DNA of 64,000 bases from Cornus controversa (GCA_026545225.1 CM048845.1:119911033-119975032), one strand, 5' to 3'. Shown: positions 1-12,610, counted from the stretch's first letter. Translations and numbers: made by a program. The notes: generated by a model not told the origin, from the sequence alone.

Positions 1-1016
1 GTTGAGTCGACTCTCTTGTCCAACAATAAAAGAAAATCTCCTATTGATGAGAGTTCAAGTTCGGCTATGGTTGCTCATTGGCAGAATAGGGGAAGGCAGA
101 CTAACCATGGATTTAGTGATAACAGCAGGTCTAGATCACGAGGTGGAGAAAAGGGTAAGAAATGCCACAGATGTCATGAGTCGGGCCACATTAGGAAGAA
201 CTGTCCACTTGCAAAGCGGAAGGATGATGGCGGCTCTGAGAATGGATCAAACTCATATGCTTGTGATAATAACTTTGGGGATGTTTTGACAATTTCCAAA
301 GGTGACACTCTTACTCAACATGAGTGATTTTTAGATTCGGATTCATCGAACCATATTTGCTCCGTGTAAGTGTTTTGATTCATTTAAAGAACTTGATGGT
401 AGTTCTTTGACATTGCCTAATGATGACAAGTGTGCCGTTGAGGGCGTGGGAACGGTGAATTTCAAAATGTTTGATGGGGTGGAAAGCACTTTGAGGGATG
501 TTGCTTACACACCCAAGTTGCGGTGTAATCTAATTTCCTTGAGCCGATTGGACTCCATGGGTAGCAAGTGCTCCATTGTGGGGGGAGTTATGAAGATCAC
601 CAAGGGTTGCATGGTATTAATGTGAGGAGAACAGAGTAGAGGTTTGTATCGTCTGATGGGGAGTGCCAATGGCACTCAGACTTCGATTGTGGATAGGAAA
701 CGGGGTACACATGGTAACAAGATCTTGAGACGTGTTTCGTTTGATTTATCGAAGACACAGGTTGCACACGTTTCCAGACAGACATGGGTGAGATGGAAGT
801 TCCTGCTTGGAGAAGGGTTGCATCGAAGCCCCCTTCCAAAGTCACTTGATAGTGTTGACTCCACAGCTGCATACATTGGCCGTGTGGATCAAGGGGAGTA
901 TTGTTTCATACTTGATTCGGGTTATGTAGCTAGAGTTGAAAGGCCGATGGATCGTTTGTGGATTTGCAGACGGGAGTCTCGTGTATCTTGTCAAAATTTT
1001 TGCCAAGGGGGAGATT
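1..1016 (+). pseudogene. Ty1/copia gag-protease remnant, internally deleted
   Basis: Frame 1 shows a retroviral-type CCHC zinc knuckle at about 157-213 (CHRCHESGHIRKNC) followed by a Lys-rich tail, the end of a copia Gag. The next domain is the aspartic protease. Its usual W-x-x-DSG-x-S-N-H-I start reads stop-F-L-DSD-SSNHI at 325-357, so the Trp codon is TGA and the catalytic DSG glycine is Asp. After a frameshift, 407-625 carries the rest of the protease (VAYTPKLRCNLISLSRLD) and, past another TGA, the GLYRLMG start of the pre-integrase region. Integrase, reverse transcriptase and RNase H are absent: the reading passes through unrecognised sequence to a polypurine tract near 1003-1013. This is a non-functional deletion derivative. 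It probably lies in a later PRP38 intron or beyond that gene, and it continues off the left edge. Confidence 0.8.
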
Positions 1017-1610
1017 TGTTAGGTTGAATCAAATTTCTATTGTGATTTAGTTTCTATTATAGAGTTGTATCTTATTAGGTAATTTCTTAGTAGGCAAGTC
1101 TTGGTCTCAAGAAAGGAAAGTACTTTTTAGGCAAGTCTTGGGCTCTAAGGAATTGTAATCCTTGTCCACCAAGGAATTGGATTTTGGACTTTATAAATAG
1201 TTACTTGTGTTATAGGTGGAGACAAGTGAAAAGAAAAGAGGCAATACTCTCATTGTATTTGAGAGGTCACTTTCATTATTTTGAGAGGGCAACTCTTGCG
1301 TAGAAGTAATACTCACATTGTTATTGAGAGAACACTTAGAGAGAGAATTATTGTTTAGAATTTGTGATTTCCTTGTGAGTGAGATTGGGTGTATAAGGGT
1401 TAAGGGTTGAGAGTTGAATATACTCTCGATACAATTCTTCTACTTGTACTGTTACAATCTATATAGTGAAATCGGGCTCTCCGTGGACTTAAGCTTTTTT
1501 AGCCGAATCACGTATAATTCTTGGTGTGTTCTTGCAAATTTCTTCGTACTTGTTTACTTATCATCACATCGTACTTGGTTCGTGATTGGGGGCTTGTTTC
1601 TCAATAATTA
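1017..1610 (+). repeat. Probable 3' LTR of the copia remnant
   Basis: Starts TGTTAGG right after the purine tract AAGGGGGAGAT, the normal order of polypurine tract then 3' LTR. It contains a TATA-like TTTATAAATAG near 1189-1200 followed by a purine-rich transcribed leader. The right end near 1610 is estimated; no matching CCTAACA terminus or target duplication was found. Confidence 0.55.
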
Positions 1611-2518
1611 CAATAGGGAAGTGGAGTTTACCAACATTCATGAGTTGAATACTGTCCGATCAGTCTCAGTCGTCTTTAGCAATCCAAAGCCCAGCTTCCT
1701 CCTTCCAAAGAAATATAGTCAAATGTGTACTAGTAGTGAAGAAAATGACATTCAGTGAAGCCCCCCACCACCCCCCCCCCTCCTTCTCTCTCTCTCTCTC
1801 TTCTTCAAGTACTGAGTGATACATTAAATTATAACCTAGAGAAAAGACCCTTTGAGTTTCTCCCCATGAGCAGCAATCAAAGAAAGAGAATATTTCAAAT
1901 AACCAAGAAAAGCCTGCATTAGCACTTGAGGGATAGGCTTTTGCACTCGATGATTGGGAAGACTTATTGTCAAAAGCAATGTTGTCAACTTGTACGAGGC
2001 TGGCATGTTACCTAAGTCTGTTGTTTTAGAAAGTTATTGTAATGGAAATGAACCCCCTAAAATTTGAGGTTATTCTATATCACTCTTCATTTTGCAATGA
2101 ATCTCTCGTGTAAAGGTTTCAGGGCAATGAATTAGCACCAAGGGTAGTTGGCGATCACATTCTTCTTCTAATGACCTTTTTATACTATCACACTGCCCCC
2201 CTGGTACCTTAAACCATACTTTGGCTCCAAGGAATAATGAAATATGTAACAATTACTCCTTTTTTCTGTTTTCTTAATAAGTCAATCTGGAGCAATAGTA
2301 TTCATAGGAATCCAAAACAGAGACTTCCAAAGGGCTCAGGTCCGAAGGAATCCAAAATACAGCTTGTGAGTTGAGAATTAATCACTCAAGGTTCAACAAT
2401 CATCTTCTATGTTAAAACGTGGCCTGCTTATCTAATCTGGGAAAGTTAATTAATTTGTAGCACTAATTCAATTCTTCCAACCTGTATTATGTTTGTTTTC
2501 ACCAATCCCAGTTTTTCT
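1611..2518. other. No gene recognised; CT-rich microsatellite
   Basis: Only a C-run and (CT)n tract at about 1760-1801 stands out. No exon with family similarity was found on either strand. Confidence 0.5.
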
Positions 2519-2526
2519 TCCTAGTT

Positions 2527-2629
2527 GGGGGACTCACACTTTTTTTACCCACATTGAGGCTCGAACCCCTCCCCTCCTCTTTGAAGATGGGGAGGTTAAA
2601 CCATTGGGCTACAAGCCCTTTGGTACCAA
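2527..2629 (-). repeat. tRNA-derived SINE
   Basis: On the minus strand it has RNA polymerase III box A (TAGCCCAATGGTT, 2599-2611) and box B (GGTTCGAGCCT, 2557-2567) at tRNA-like spacing. It is flanked by the direct repeat TCCTAGTT (2519-2526 and 2630-2637), a plausible target-site duplication. It resembles the plus-strand copy at 37.8 kb. Confidence 0.65.
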
Positions 2630-3274
2630 TCCTAGTTTCAAATACAAAAATTGGAAAAAATCAGGGGGAAGGTTTAGGCCACTGTTTTATAAATACACAT
2701 TAATGTGGATTATAGAATGATGACATATTTGAAATAAATTAAAAAGTAAATACTGAGCCACGTTGCAGGACAAACAACTCATTTCTGGGTAAAGGATTGT
2801 GGAGGTTTGGAGGGTAAACAGCAAGTTTATGGAGAATTGTTGGCATGGAGGTCAGATTGACAAAGTGACAGTGTTCCAGAGTATCTCACACAACAATTAT
2901 ATGGAAGAAGTTCTTTTTAAGGTTTTGAATAACTCGAGTGTTCAGTGAAACAATCCGTTAGGATGCATTGCTAGGCGGCCTTACATACTTCATGATACGC
3001 AATTTGACGACCATGGCATAGAGGTAAACGGCTTTCTGCTAGGGCGGTAGGGGCTACTGCTCCATTCCTAGGTGTACTTTTTTATTTTTTTTAAGATAGA
3101 AGTTTGGGACAGAAACCAAACAATGCAATATTCAATTAGCAAGGAATAAATGCATTTCTTATATCCTATTCAAACAAGACAAAATAGAAAGTGAAAACTT
3201 CCACAAATTATTAACAGATCATCTTCAAAAACTATATGTAAATAACAAAAGGCAGCCACAACACTTAAAAATAC

Positions 3275-6200
3275 CTCTTCATCTTTGACATACTGTTCAA
3301 ACCAACTCCACAACGTCCTTGGTTCTGCAGCATATCTCAAGTAGAGGAATCCAATCTGCAAAACAAATTAGGGGCATCAATCCCTGCCCATGAGCTCAAA
3401 GTGACAAATCAAATATGCCTTGTATTAAAAAGTAAATAACAAATATAACTGGCAAAAATTAATCAAACTGCAGTTTAAATGAAGGAGGGGTAGGATAGCA
3501 ATGTGTTTCTAGCTTTCCAAGCATTTTCGAGACAAAAATAATAGCAGCAAAAAAGTGCAGTTCATAAGAGGATGAGACATATATAAGTATATATAATGTC
3601 CTTATTATGTTTTCTTTTATGTGGAAGAGTTGATTATAATTTTATTATAAGCCATAAGCTTCATATTACAAACTAAAAAATATAATTGGTAGTATACAAT
3701 ATAATTTGAGTACTAAAAAATATTTTAATGTGTGTCCTCGTTGTACTTTTTCAAGATTTGCCGTGTCAACGTATCATTGTGTCGTTTTCGTGTCCCATAT
3801 TTGTATCCATGCTTCTTAGCTGTGATTGATACATTACAGATTAGATATTACAACAATAGAATATCTTATTAAATCATCCTGACATAATTCTTTTTGTATG
3901 TACTACAAACAACAACAATAAACAAATCCTCTTCCCAACTTCTCGGGATCGGCTACATAAATAATACTCTTCCATCATGCTCCATCTAAGGCCATAACCT
4001 CAGTCAAATAACAAATTATAATTTCCTTGCTAATTCTACATATGTTAATTTTGGTCTTCTCTTTCCCCTGGAATTACCCTCAATGCAGACCATGTCTGTC
4101 ACTCTTCCCAATCAGTGAACTTAGCTCTTTGCTCATACCCAAACCATATTATTAATCAATTGTTTTTTCAATAATGAATATGTTCCTTTCTAATTCGATC
4201 ATTTCTTGTCTTGCCACGCATCCATATCAGAATTTACATTTCCGCCATGCTCACTTTGTGCATATGACATATGTTAAGAATGATTGGTCTAATAGCTGGG
4301 CAACATTCTGTCCCATAAAGAATGATTGGTCTAATAACTGTTTTATAGAACTTCCTTTAGAGAGGGATACACCAGTTACACAGTATTCGGAATATGCTTC
4401 TCCATTTAACCCATTTTGCCTTGATTGATTAACACCATCTCCAATTTCTCATTCATTGTGAATAATGGAGCCTAAAATAGTGGATTGGTATCTCTTGATC
4501 ATCAATATTAGATCTTTGGATATCTATATTTACTAAAGTTACACTATATATTTAGTTTTATTACCACTCGTCTTAAACCCTTTAATTCTAAAACCTTCCA
4601 CTAAACCCCCAATTTAGCATTTACTCTTTCTCTAGTTTAATCAATCAAAACAATATCATTAACAAACAACATATACAATGGAATCTCATCTGGAATGCTC
4701 TAGTTAGCTAAGGTAAAAAGATACAAGCTTAATGCTAACTCTTGATGCAAGTCTATAATAATTAACTTGTAACCCCACAGTCACTCTAACTATAGTCACA
4801 TTTTTGTCATCATGCCCTTTATAACGTCATTATATCCCTTTGCAACCCTTTTCTTTTCTAAACCCTCCATGTTAGATCTTTAGGTACCCTATCATATACT
4901 TCCTCCAAATCAATAAAGATCATATGAAGATCTTTTTCTTATAAAGTAAATAGTTTCATCCTTGTCTTTCCTGGCATAGATCCAATTGATTTTCCGACAC
5001 TTCAGTGTTCCATCTTAGTTGTTCAATAACTCTCTGCACGTATCTATCCCCTACTTTTTAAGGATTCGTCATGTTCCCATGCCCATTTCCATGCTTCATA
5101 ACTAGTCATCAACCACGTGATAAAGCAAGCCAAAACTGGTTGAAGTTTCAATTCCATACTCTGTAACACACTACACCATAAACATTTATTTTACAAATTA
5201 TATAAAGAACCATTTAAAAAAAAACTACAATTATTCAACCAAAAAAATACAATTGGAAGACAAAAGATTTTACCAAACTTGAAATTCTTTCCATTTGATG
5301 AAGACTAGAGATTCTACAGAAATTTTGCCACAAGTTTGCTTACACAAAAATTCTAGCTACCAAATCAACAAAGAGAACCGGAAATAAAAGAGCTTTTATA
5401 GGGATAGTTTAATTGTATAATCTGACAATTGAGATTGCATTCCAGCAATCATGGCTATATGTAGTCTGAGAAGATGCTCACTCTTTTCCAACCAAGATAA
5501 CAACTACGAAAAAACCTTTAACTACCTACCACTTACAGAAATATGGAATCAAAAAATTATACTCAAAATTAGATCATATTTTAAAGGGTAGAAACCATCT
5601 ATTATCTAATTGGAAATTCATAATTTTTTTTTTTTTTTGACAAGTAGAAATTCATAAATCTTATAGTCCAACAATGAAAGCGAACTCTTCTACTTGACTT
5701 GATTAATTAAATACTTTTGATACAGATTCATCACTTCCATGAAGTCTAATAGTGAGTTGAGGCAGGATAAATTCAAGAATCATTTGACTTATAAAAATCA
5801 CTAAACAGCTCCAAATTTCAGAGGAATCCAAGAATAGTGTCACAAAGTTGATGAGTTATAAAGAGCTGTCTGCATGTCGGCCAAGTGTGCCCTTTTAGCA
5901 TGAACCTAATTCTCGACTCTATCCCAAAACAAGTGTTCTCCTTTACTTTTGAAATGTCTCAAAATAAGTGTCCTTGTTGAAAAGTCAATGTATAAAGCTT
6001 GCAACTTTTCTACTTTTGATACAGATTCATCACTTCCAAGAAGTCCAATAGTGAATTGAGGCAGGATAAGTTCAAGAATCATTCGACTCATAAAAAACCC
6101 CTAAACAGCTCCAAATTCAAAACAATCCAAGAATTATGCCACAAAGTTGATGATTTCTAAAGGGCTGTCTGCAAGTCGGCCAAGTGGGCCTTTTAGTATG

Positions 6201-7304
6201 AACCTAACTCTCTACTCTATCCCAAAATAAGTAACCCTCTATCCTTTTTGAAATGTTTCAAAATAAGTGTCCCTTCTAATTAAAAATCAATACAAAATTT
6301 GCAACTTTCATTAATTATGTTTAAACTTGGGAAAATTTCCCATATTAACAATGTACATTTTATTTTCATTTTGGAGGACTAGTTTTGAAATTTCAAATAG
6401 AGATATGCACTAAATGCATGTCAATTAAAAAGTTTGAATCCCCAAAAGAGATGCTTATTATGCGACAGGGGGAGTATTTCAAATTAATAAGTAAACCACA
6501 ATAGACTGAAAGAGCTATGCTCAAGTGTTCCTAATGTTGGAATGACTTGAAAAGCATTTGAACATGCATAAAGAGCTTGTTAATGACCCTGGGGCAAACA
6601 AATTAAAATTTCCTGTCTTGATCTACCTAGTAGACAAGAAGAGCAGAAGCGGGCATTCCAGCTTTTCCATAATCCAATTTAGCGCCATACTTGTATAAGA
6701 CAAATTTTCCTCATTTGAGTATAATAACTGTGCACGAGACTAAGATGGGTTTCACAAATCTTAATTACAGTCATGTCCATTGAATGGGCTTTGTTGCCCA
6801 AGCAAGGTTGTCCACATACACACTTCAAATTTTGTGCCAAAATATTAACAGCTAAAGAGAATGGTAACAGTCCACAAAAACCAACTTTGAGCAACAAACA
6901 TTTTCAATCATATAAGTGGTTTCCCAAGCATTATTCACGCAAGTTACAACTAAGAAAATAATAATAAAAAATCGTTAAAAACATTGTGTTTTAAATTATG
7001 TAAAGGCTCTACTCACTGCTCTAATGTAAGGAGAATCTGGATGCTTTAGTAGGCCATGCATTTGCTTGACTGTCAGTTTCAATGTAAAAAATTTGTATAG
7101 TAGACAAAATGCCGTTGAAGGTCCCCGACAGTTTCCAGTCATCCATGGCTCCACGTGATCAACTTGATTATAAATCTCATCTATCACTTCATGGTAAGTT
7201 TTCAGCCGGTAAAGCTCTTTGAAGTAATCAGAAGAGAGAATATTCATACAAAGGACCTTCTCCAAAAGTTGGTCAATTGGTCTCTTTGAAGTTTCTATCG
7301 CCAT
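3275..7304 (-). CDS. PRP38-family pre-mRNA splicing factor (5' exons only)
   Basis: Two exons join in frame. Exon 1 (7304-7017, 96 codons) starts MAIETSKRPIDQLLEKVLCM and ends at donor GTGAGT. Exon 2 (3355-3275, 27 codons) reads IGFLYLRY..LWSWFEQYVKDEE, with acceptor TTTTGCAG and donor GTATTT. Together they cover the N-terminal half of the PRP38 domain (NILSSDYFKELYRLKTYHEV, GPSTAFCLLYKF, MHGLLKHPDSPYIRA). They match the PRP38B-like plant group that includes Arabidopsis SRL1 (At5g37370, from memory). PRP38 proteins act in the nucleus in the U4/U6.U5 tri-snRNP during spliceosome activation; plant members carry an Arg/Ser-rich tail. The domain's next segment (FSPG..) was not found down to position 1, so the remainder is probably beyond the window. 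Intron 1 is 3.66 kb, inflated by a LINE and a tandem duplication. Both exons lack stops or frameshifts, so the gene looks intact here. Confidence 0.9.
3905..5160 (-). mobile_element. Degenerate 5'-truncated LINE (reverse transcriptase remnant)
   Basis: Read on the minus strand with several frameshifts it gives the plant LINE signature KDLHMIFIDLEEVYDRVPKD at about 4935-4875, preceded by RVIEQ..WNTEVSENQ. The catalytic YADD block is changed to LFVNDI near 4655. Further on are LEVW-like and GFR-like pieces. The element's 3' tail carries a TTGTTGTTTG motif near 3905. It lies in PRP38 intron 1 and is dead. Confidence 0.7.
5712..6310. repeat. Tandem duplication, two ~299-bp units
   Basis: Units 5712-6010 and 6011-6310 both start TACTTTTGATACAGATTCAT and end GCAACTTT. 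They share an aligned body with scattered substitutions and small indels. Each holds a phrase like CTGTCTGCA.GTCGGCCAAGTG. It lies in PRP38 intron 1; no coding content was seen. Confidence 0.85.
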
Positions 7305-8050
7305 AATGTGTCATCAATTCACAAGCCCCACAGCAAATTCAGTTGCAACAAGAATAATATAAAGGGTCAGACCTCGTTCCTACAGCAAAAAATGGAGAAC
7401 CCATCAAGAAGGTACAACAAGAGAAAATAGAGTACAAAGCTAGAGAACCCATAACAAAACTTTCAAAAACCCAACTACAGAAGTACAATCTGAATACACA
7501 TAACCAAGATAGACAAAAAAGTAACATAGGCATAGTTATAACACAAATGAATCTTTTCAAAACCCCACATGACTATGTACAAAACTAAAATTGGTCTAAA
7601 CAAATCGCCAAATAGAGAGGGAGCAAAAGTAAATAAATAAATAAATAAAACCCAAATGAAAAATAGGACCCGTAGCCAACATCAAATTGAAGAACAAATC
7701 CCAAATGAATATAAAAACATATTTAAACCATTTATGAAAGCAGGATGAAAATGAAATTGCTTCTGAAAGTACATTTGAGACTATATAACTCACAGGAAAA
7801 AGAAAAAAAAAAACAAGAAAACTCTCAACGCCTTCGATGTGGTCTTGAAAGACTTAAAGATTCAATTGAACGAGCAGATTAAGAAAAATTTAGAACTGAT
7901 CTAAATTACGAAATTGAGTCTTCTGACCTTTTTGTTACGTCAATCAACCTCTTCGATGTATAGTAATAGGACGCGTCGAAGCTTTACTCTGATGAGATGA
8001 AACCCTAGAACCCTTTTTTCCTCTGTAATGTTAATCTTCGAAGGCCAACC
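7305..8050 (-). promoter_or_regulatory. 5' leader and proximal promoter of the PRP38-type gene
   Basis: A 5'-UTR intron is suggested by donor AAAAG|GTCAGAAG (exon edge 7928) and acceptor TTTTTTGCTGTAG|GAACG (exon edge 7379), leaving about 75 bp of leader before the ATG at 7304. The region near 8000-8050 has the AAACCCTAG-type motif often seen near plant transcription starts. Inferred from splice signals only. Confidence 0.4.
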
Positions 8051-8646
8051 AAAAGTGAGAGGTAGAGGACAATGTCAATGTGTGGTTCCTGGGCTTAACG
8101 TAGATTGCTAGTATAGTATTGTATTAGATCGGGTGACAATATCTGGGCTGGACTTAACCAGATTGTGTTCATAAATTTGGGCCGACAAAATTGGGTCCGA
8201 ACTCAAGCAGACTGGCCTACATTTTTAAAGAAATATTCTTGAAGTCTAGTTGACTTCGGCCCTATTTCGATTGGTTTTTGAAAAGCAAATTTTGAGTTTT
8301 TAAGTTCAAAAGCCATTTTGAATAGTATTTAGATTGATAAGGCTGAAAAACTTCGGAATCCAAAAAGAGCGTTTAAAGGAAGGTGGTGGGTATCAGTTTC
8401 CTAATTTAGCTTCTACTTCTCTTTTTCTTCTGCGTATAAGTCGAATCAAAAAATCTGCCAAACAGGGCTTTTCATGGTGTTGTCATCTACCTTTCGTTTT
8501 TAAAACGTTACTTTTGACTTTTACAACTCAAAATTCGTTGGTATGACGATTTTGGATTGCAAAAGTAAAAGAGCTTCAAGTCCTAGAAGAGTATTGGTAC
8601 CAGCCTTTTTTAAAAAATGCTCTTCCTCAATCACACGAAACTGTTT
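8051..8646. other. Upstream region of the PRP38-type gene; no further gene seen
   Basis: Includes a diverged TTTTGAAAAGCA...GCCAAACAGGGC repeat-like stretch at about 8270-8470. No confident element boundaries or exons. Confidence 0.35.
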
Positions 8647-8655
8647 TAAGTTTAA

Positions 8656-10015
8656 GGGTAAAATACATTGACCTCCCCTGAGGTTTGGCCTAATTTCACC
8701 CGGCATCAAACTATTGGATTTTGTTACAATGACCTCTCTTGAGGTTTGATCCGTTAGATAAAGACTCCCTTCCGTCCAAAATTTTGTTAGTTTTGTCAAA
8801 AAATTTAGGGTAATTTACACTAACTTCCCTTGAGGTTTGAGGTAAATTAGACGGACCTCCCCTGAGGTTTGGCCTAATTAATATTTAATATAATATTTTA
8901 ATTTTTATAATATAAATATTAAATATTTATTATATATAATATTTTAATAATATTATATATAATATTAAGATGTAATTATAATCATTATATAATATTATAT
9001 AATGTTAATATAAAAAAATATAGAGGTAAAGGCATTTTTGAAACAGATTTTTCTTGACAATTTAGATTTTCAAAATATCCATTTTATCTTTGAAGCATAT
9101 GTAAAGACATTGTTATCCTCTTGGAAATTCTTCTAAAATTACCTAAATACTCGCATTCTAACAAAATGTAATGAGCAAAAATACTCTCTTTAATAATTTA
9201 AAAAGTCTCTCGCTTCATCTTCATCTTCATCTTGTTGGCCTTTACAGATTACAATCATGGAGGATTTGAGTTGGTAAGAGAATATTAGAGAGAGGAGAAG
9301 AGAGTTTAGAGAGGGATTGACATGAAAAAGAAAGCAAGGATTAAAAGATAAGACATAATGGTCTTTCTATTTTATATGATTTGTTTTTTTTAAAAAGCAT
9401 TAAAATAATAAAAATATATATATATATTATTTTTTAAAAGAAGAGTCCAACCTTGTGAACATATATTATTTAAATCTAAGATGGGTGAAATGTCTATTCT
9501 ATCCTTAATATTATATTGATATAAAAATTAAAATATTTATATATATAAAATATTATATAATTAAAATATACTTTTGCCCATCTTAATTATATATATATAT
9601 ACATATAAATATTTTAATTATTAACATTATATAATGTTAATATAATATTTTATATATATATATTATATTAACATTATATAATATTATATAATGTTAATAA
9701 TAACATCTTAATATTATATATAATATTATTAAAATATTATATATAATAAATATTTAATATTTATATTATAAAAATTAAAATATAATATTAAATATTAATT
9801 AGGCCAATCCTCAGGAGAGGTTAATGTATTTACACCAAACCTCAGGGGAGGTCAGTGTAAATTACTCTAAATTTTTTTGACAAAACTAACAGAATTTTGG
9901 ACGGAGTCTTTGTCTAACGGAGCAAACCTCAGAGAAGGTTATTATAACAAAATCCAATAGTTTGATACCGGGTGTAATTAGGCCAAACCTCAGGGGAGCT
10001 CAGTGTATTTTACCC
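8656..10015. mobile_element. Mutator-like foldback element with exact 9-bp target duplication
   Basis: The ends are inverted: GGGTAAAATACATTGACCTC at left and the complement of its counterpart (..GTGTATTTTACCC) at right. The arms stay similar for about 350 bp (8656-9015 against 9655-10015), including an AT-rich TATTATATATAATATT section. The 9-bp sequence TAAGTTTAA flanks both sides (8647-8655 and 10016-10024), the length typical of Mutator-superfamily insertions. A second inward copy of the terminal motif (GGGTAATTTACACTAACTTC) sits inside each arm. The roughly 640-bp middle has no transposase, so the element is non-autonomous. Confidence 0.85.
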
Positions 10016-10280
10016 TAAGTTTAATGAAACTTTTCATAATTTTTGTAAACACCTCGACGCGTGACCTCTCCACTGTGGAGACGCAGCACATGGTGAAGGA
10101 TAGACTCATTCTCATTGTATTGTGGTGGCTTTGCACAAAGATGTCACTACTTCTGATCAAGCCTGTCAAATTCTGATCTCATCTATCCTTCCTTCCTTCC
10201 TTGAATTTTGCCGGCAACACCATGAAGTCAATACAGAAGGCATACAGAAGTAATGAAATTTGAAAACCTTCGTATATGCT

Positions 10281-10490
10281 CTTTCTCTCTCCAATCAATT
10301 GTCCATGTTCTTCTCTTGAACTAAATTCACCAATATTCATTACAATTCATCTCTCTCTCTCCAATCAATTGTCCATGTTCTTTTCTTGAACTAAATTCAC
10401 CAATATTCATTACAATTCATCTCTCTCTCCAATCAATTGTCCATGTTATTTTCTTGAACTAAATTCACCGATATTCATTACTATTCATCT
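10281..10490. repeat. Three tandem copies of a ~70-bp unit
   Basis: CTCTCTCCAATCAATTGTCC followed by a TTCTTGAACTAAATTCACC segment recurs at about 10283, 10353 and 10421, with periods near 70 and 68 bp. No coding role is visible. Confidence 0.85.
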
Positions 10491-10566
10491 GGAAAGTATG
10501 GTACATATCAGAAAATACAGTATAATTAAATAACAATGACTCTCTCTGCAAGATATATCTCTCTTA

Positions 10567-10572
<6 letters not shown>

Positions 10573-10614
<42 letters not shown>
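10573..10614. repeat. (AT)n microsatellite
   Basis: Uninterrupted AT dinucleotide run of about 42 bp. Confidence 0.95.
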
Positions 10615-10616
<2 letters not shown>

Positions 10617-10921
10617 CAATATTCCCATCAGCATCTATATTATCAAACATGTTTTTTATTTTGATTTAATGAATCTGATATTTGATGAAACTTTTTTTTT
10701 TTAATATGATTTTTATTTTTTAAATCAGGAATATTATTTTGATTTTGATTTAATGAATCTGATGTTTAGAGTGTTGGGTCCTAGTGTCATCTTATTTGGA
10801 GATTCTTTAGATAATTGAAAACAGAGAATTGTATGCTTTAAAGTTAGAGAACAAATTTTTAACTATCCAACATGTTCCTGATGGCTTTTAGACTATGAAA
10901 ACAATTTCCTCCTTAAAAATA

Positions 10922-12161
10922 GGGTAGAATGCACTCACACCCCTTGAGGTTTGCCCTAAACACACTCATATACAAAGTTTGCTTAAACTTACACTCACAA
11001 CCATGAGGTTTGGAGTTTGATCTCACACAACCTCCAATTGAAATCTATCGGTTAAAAAATTATTTGAAATGTCTATTTTACCCTGAAAAGACATTTTTAG
11101 TCTTACTTTTCACGTTAAAATACCATATTGCTCCCAACTTTTTTTTTCATTTGACAAAACTACCCTTATTGCCTTATTGCTTTTCTCCCTCCTCTCTCAC
11201 CCTCAAAGCTCACTTTCTCTAATTCTCTCTCTCTCTCCTTTTTTTTATTTCTTTCTCTCTCTCTCCTCACTCTGTCTCTTTTTCTCTCTATTCCTCCATC
11301 TCTCTTTCTTTCCCGAATCATTCTCTCTACATCTAACCCCCCTCTCTTTTCTTTATTTTATCTACTTATCTCTCTTAATTCTTCATCCTTTTCTCTTTTT
11401 TTCTTTTATTTTTTTCTCTTTCACCATTGCTATAGCAATGCACCTGAAAATTGGCAATGATAGCATGGCTTTGGTGGTGGCCGTGGTGTCTCGGCAATAG
11501 TAGAGAGATGACAACAGAGGAGACCTATATGAAGAGTGTTACAAGAGTACAGGAGTTTTTAAGAAAGTTAAAAGAGAATATTTTACATTTTGCCTTTTAT
11601 TACAAAGTATGCATACATTTATTTCAAAAACTAAAAAAAAGTAGTGATGGCACTGATAAAATTGTAAAGTAAGTACTGGAAAAAAGAAAAAAAAATCATC
11701 ATCCAAGATTAATAATAAAGAAAATTTTAGCCTCAAATTTTGAATTTCTTCCGACTGAATTTTATTTTTCAATGACAACTAATATTGGGTCATATACATA
11801 ATAGAGAAATAATATAAATTATTTGCTAAATTGAATCACCAAAACACATTAGACTCCTTTCTTTATTTCACAATTCTTTTTTATAACTAAAAAAACAAAA
11901 CAATTCAACTAATTTTGTTGCCCCTTCACTGAATTCAGGGGACACTAATATAGTAATATATCAGTTGAAGGGTTAATTTAGTCATTTTATTTTAATAAAT
12001 TTTTTAAATACAATATAGTTTATTATATTGATGGGTAAAATTGTAATTTTTCATGTAAATTACTGATGCAATTTGTTTAGGGGTGTGAGTGTAGATTTAA
12101 GCAAACTTTGTATATGAGTGTGTTTGAAGCAAATCTCAGGGAGTGTGAGTGTACTTTGCCC
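10922..12161. mobile_element. Mutator-like element with exact 9-bp target duplication
   Basis: Terminal inverted repeats GGGTAGAATGCACTCACACC at left against GTGAGTGTACTTTGCCC at right, continuing inward with ACACTCATATACAAAGTTTG and its complement. TTAAAAATA flanks both ends (10913-10921 and 12162-12170). The interior has a long CT-rich stretch (about 11195-11420) and no recognisable transposase. A related family to the neighbour at 8656 but with different terminal sequence. Confidence 0.85.
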
Positions 12162-12610
12162 TTAAAAATATGAACATAAGGAGGGGAGCAATCCATTCTT
12201 TGTGTATCTATTGAACGTCAAACGAAAGAACGAATGAGTATTGGTCATGGATTTGATTTGAGCTGAAAAATGAAAAACTGGTCATTGTTGTTATTATTTG
12301 GTGTTTTGTGTAACTAAGTGTTTGGGAAGAAATTAGAATTTTATGTTGTCGAACACTTAGAACAAACATTTTATTCAAGGATAAAAATGGTATTTAAAGA
12401 TTATAAGAGCTTCAATAAATGTCCTTGCCAAACGGGCATATAAAGTTCTTTTATCAGTAAGAGCTCTTTCCAATTAGTTTCCAAACACTAAATTATAAGC
12501 AAGATGAAAGTTATAGCTTTTACTTCTATTCTACTATTGTTTAAAAGCAGAAGCAAAAGTTTTGTCAAACAAGGCCTTCATGTATTGCCATTTACTTTCA
12601 TCTGAGGAAA

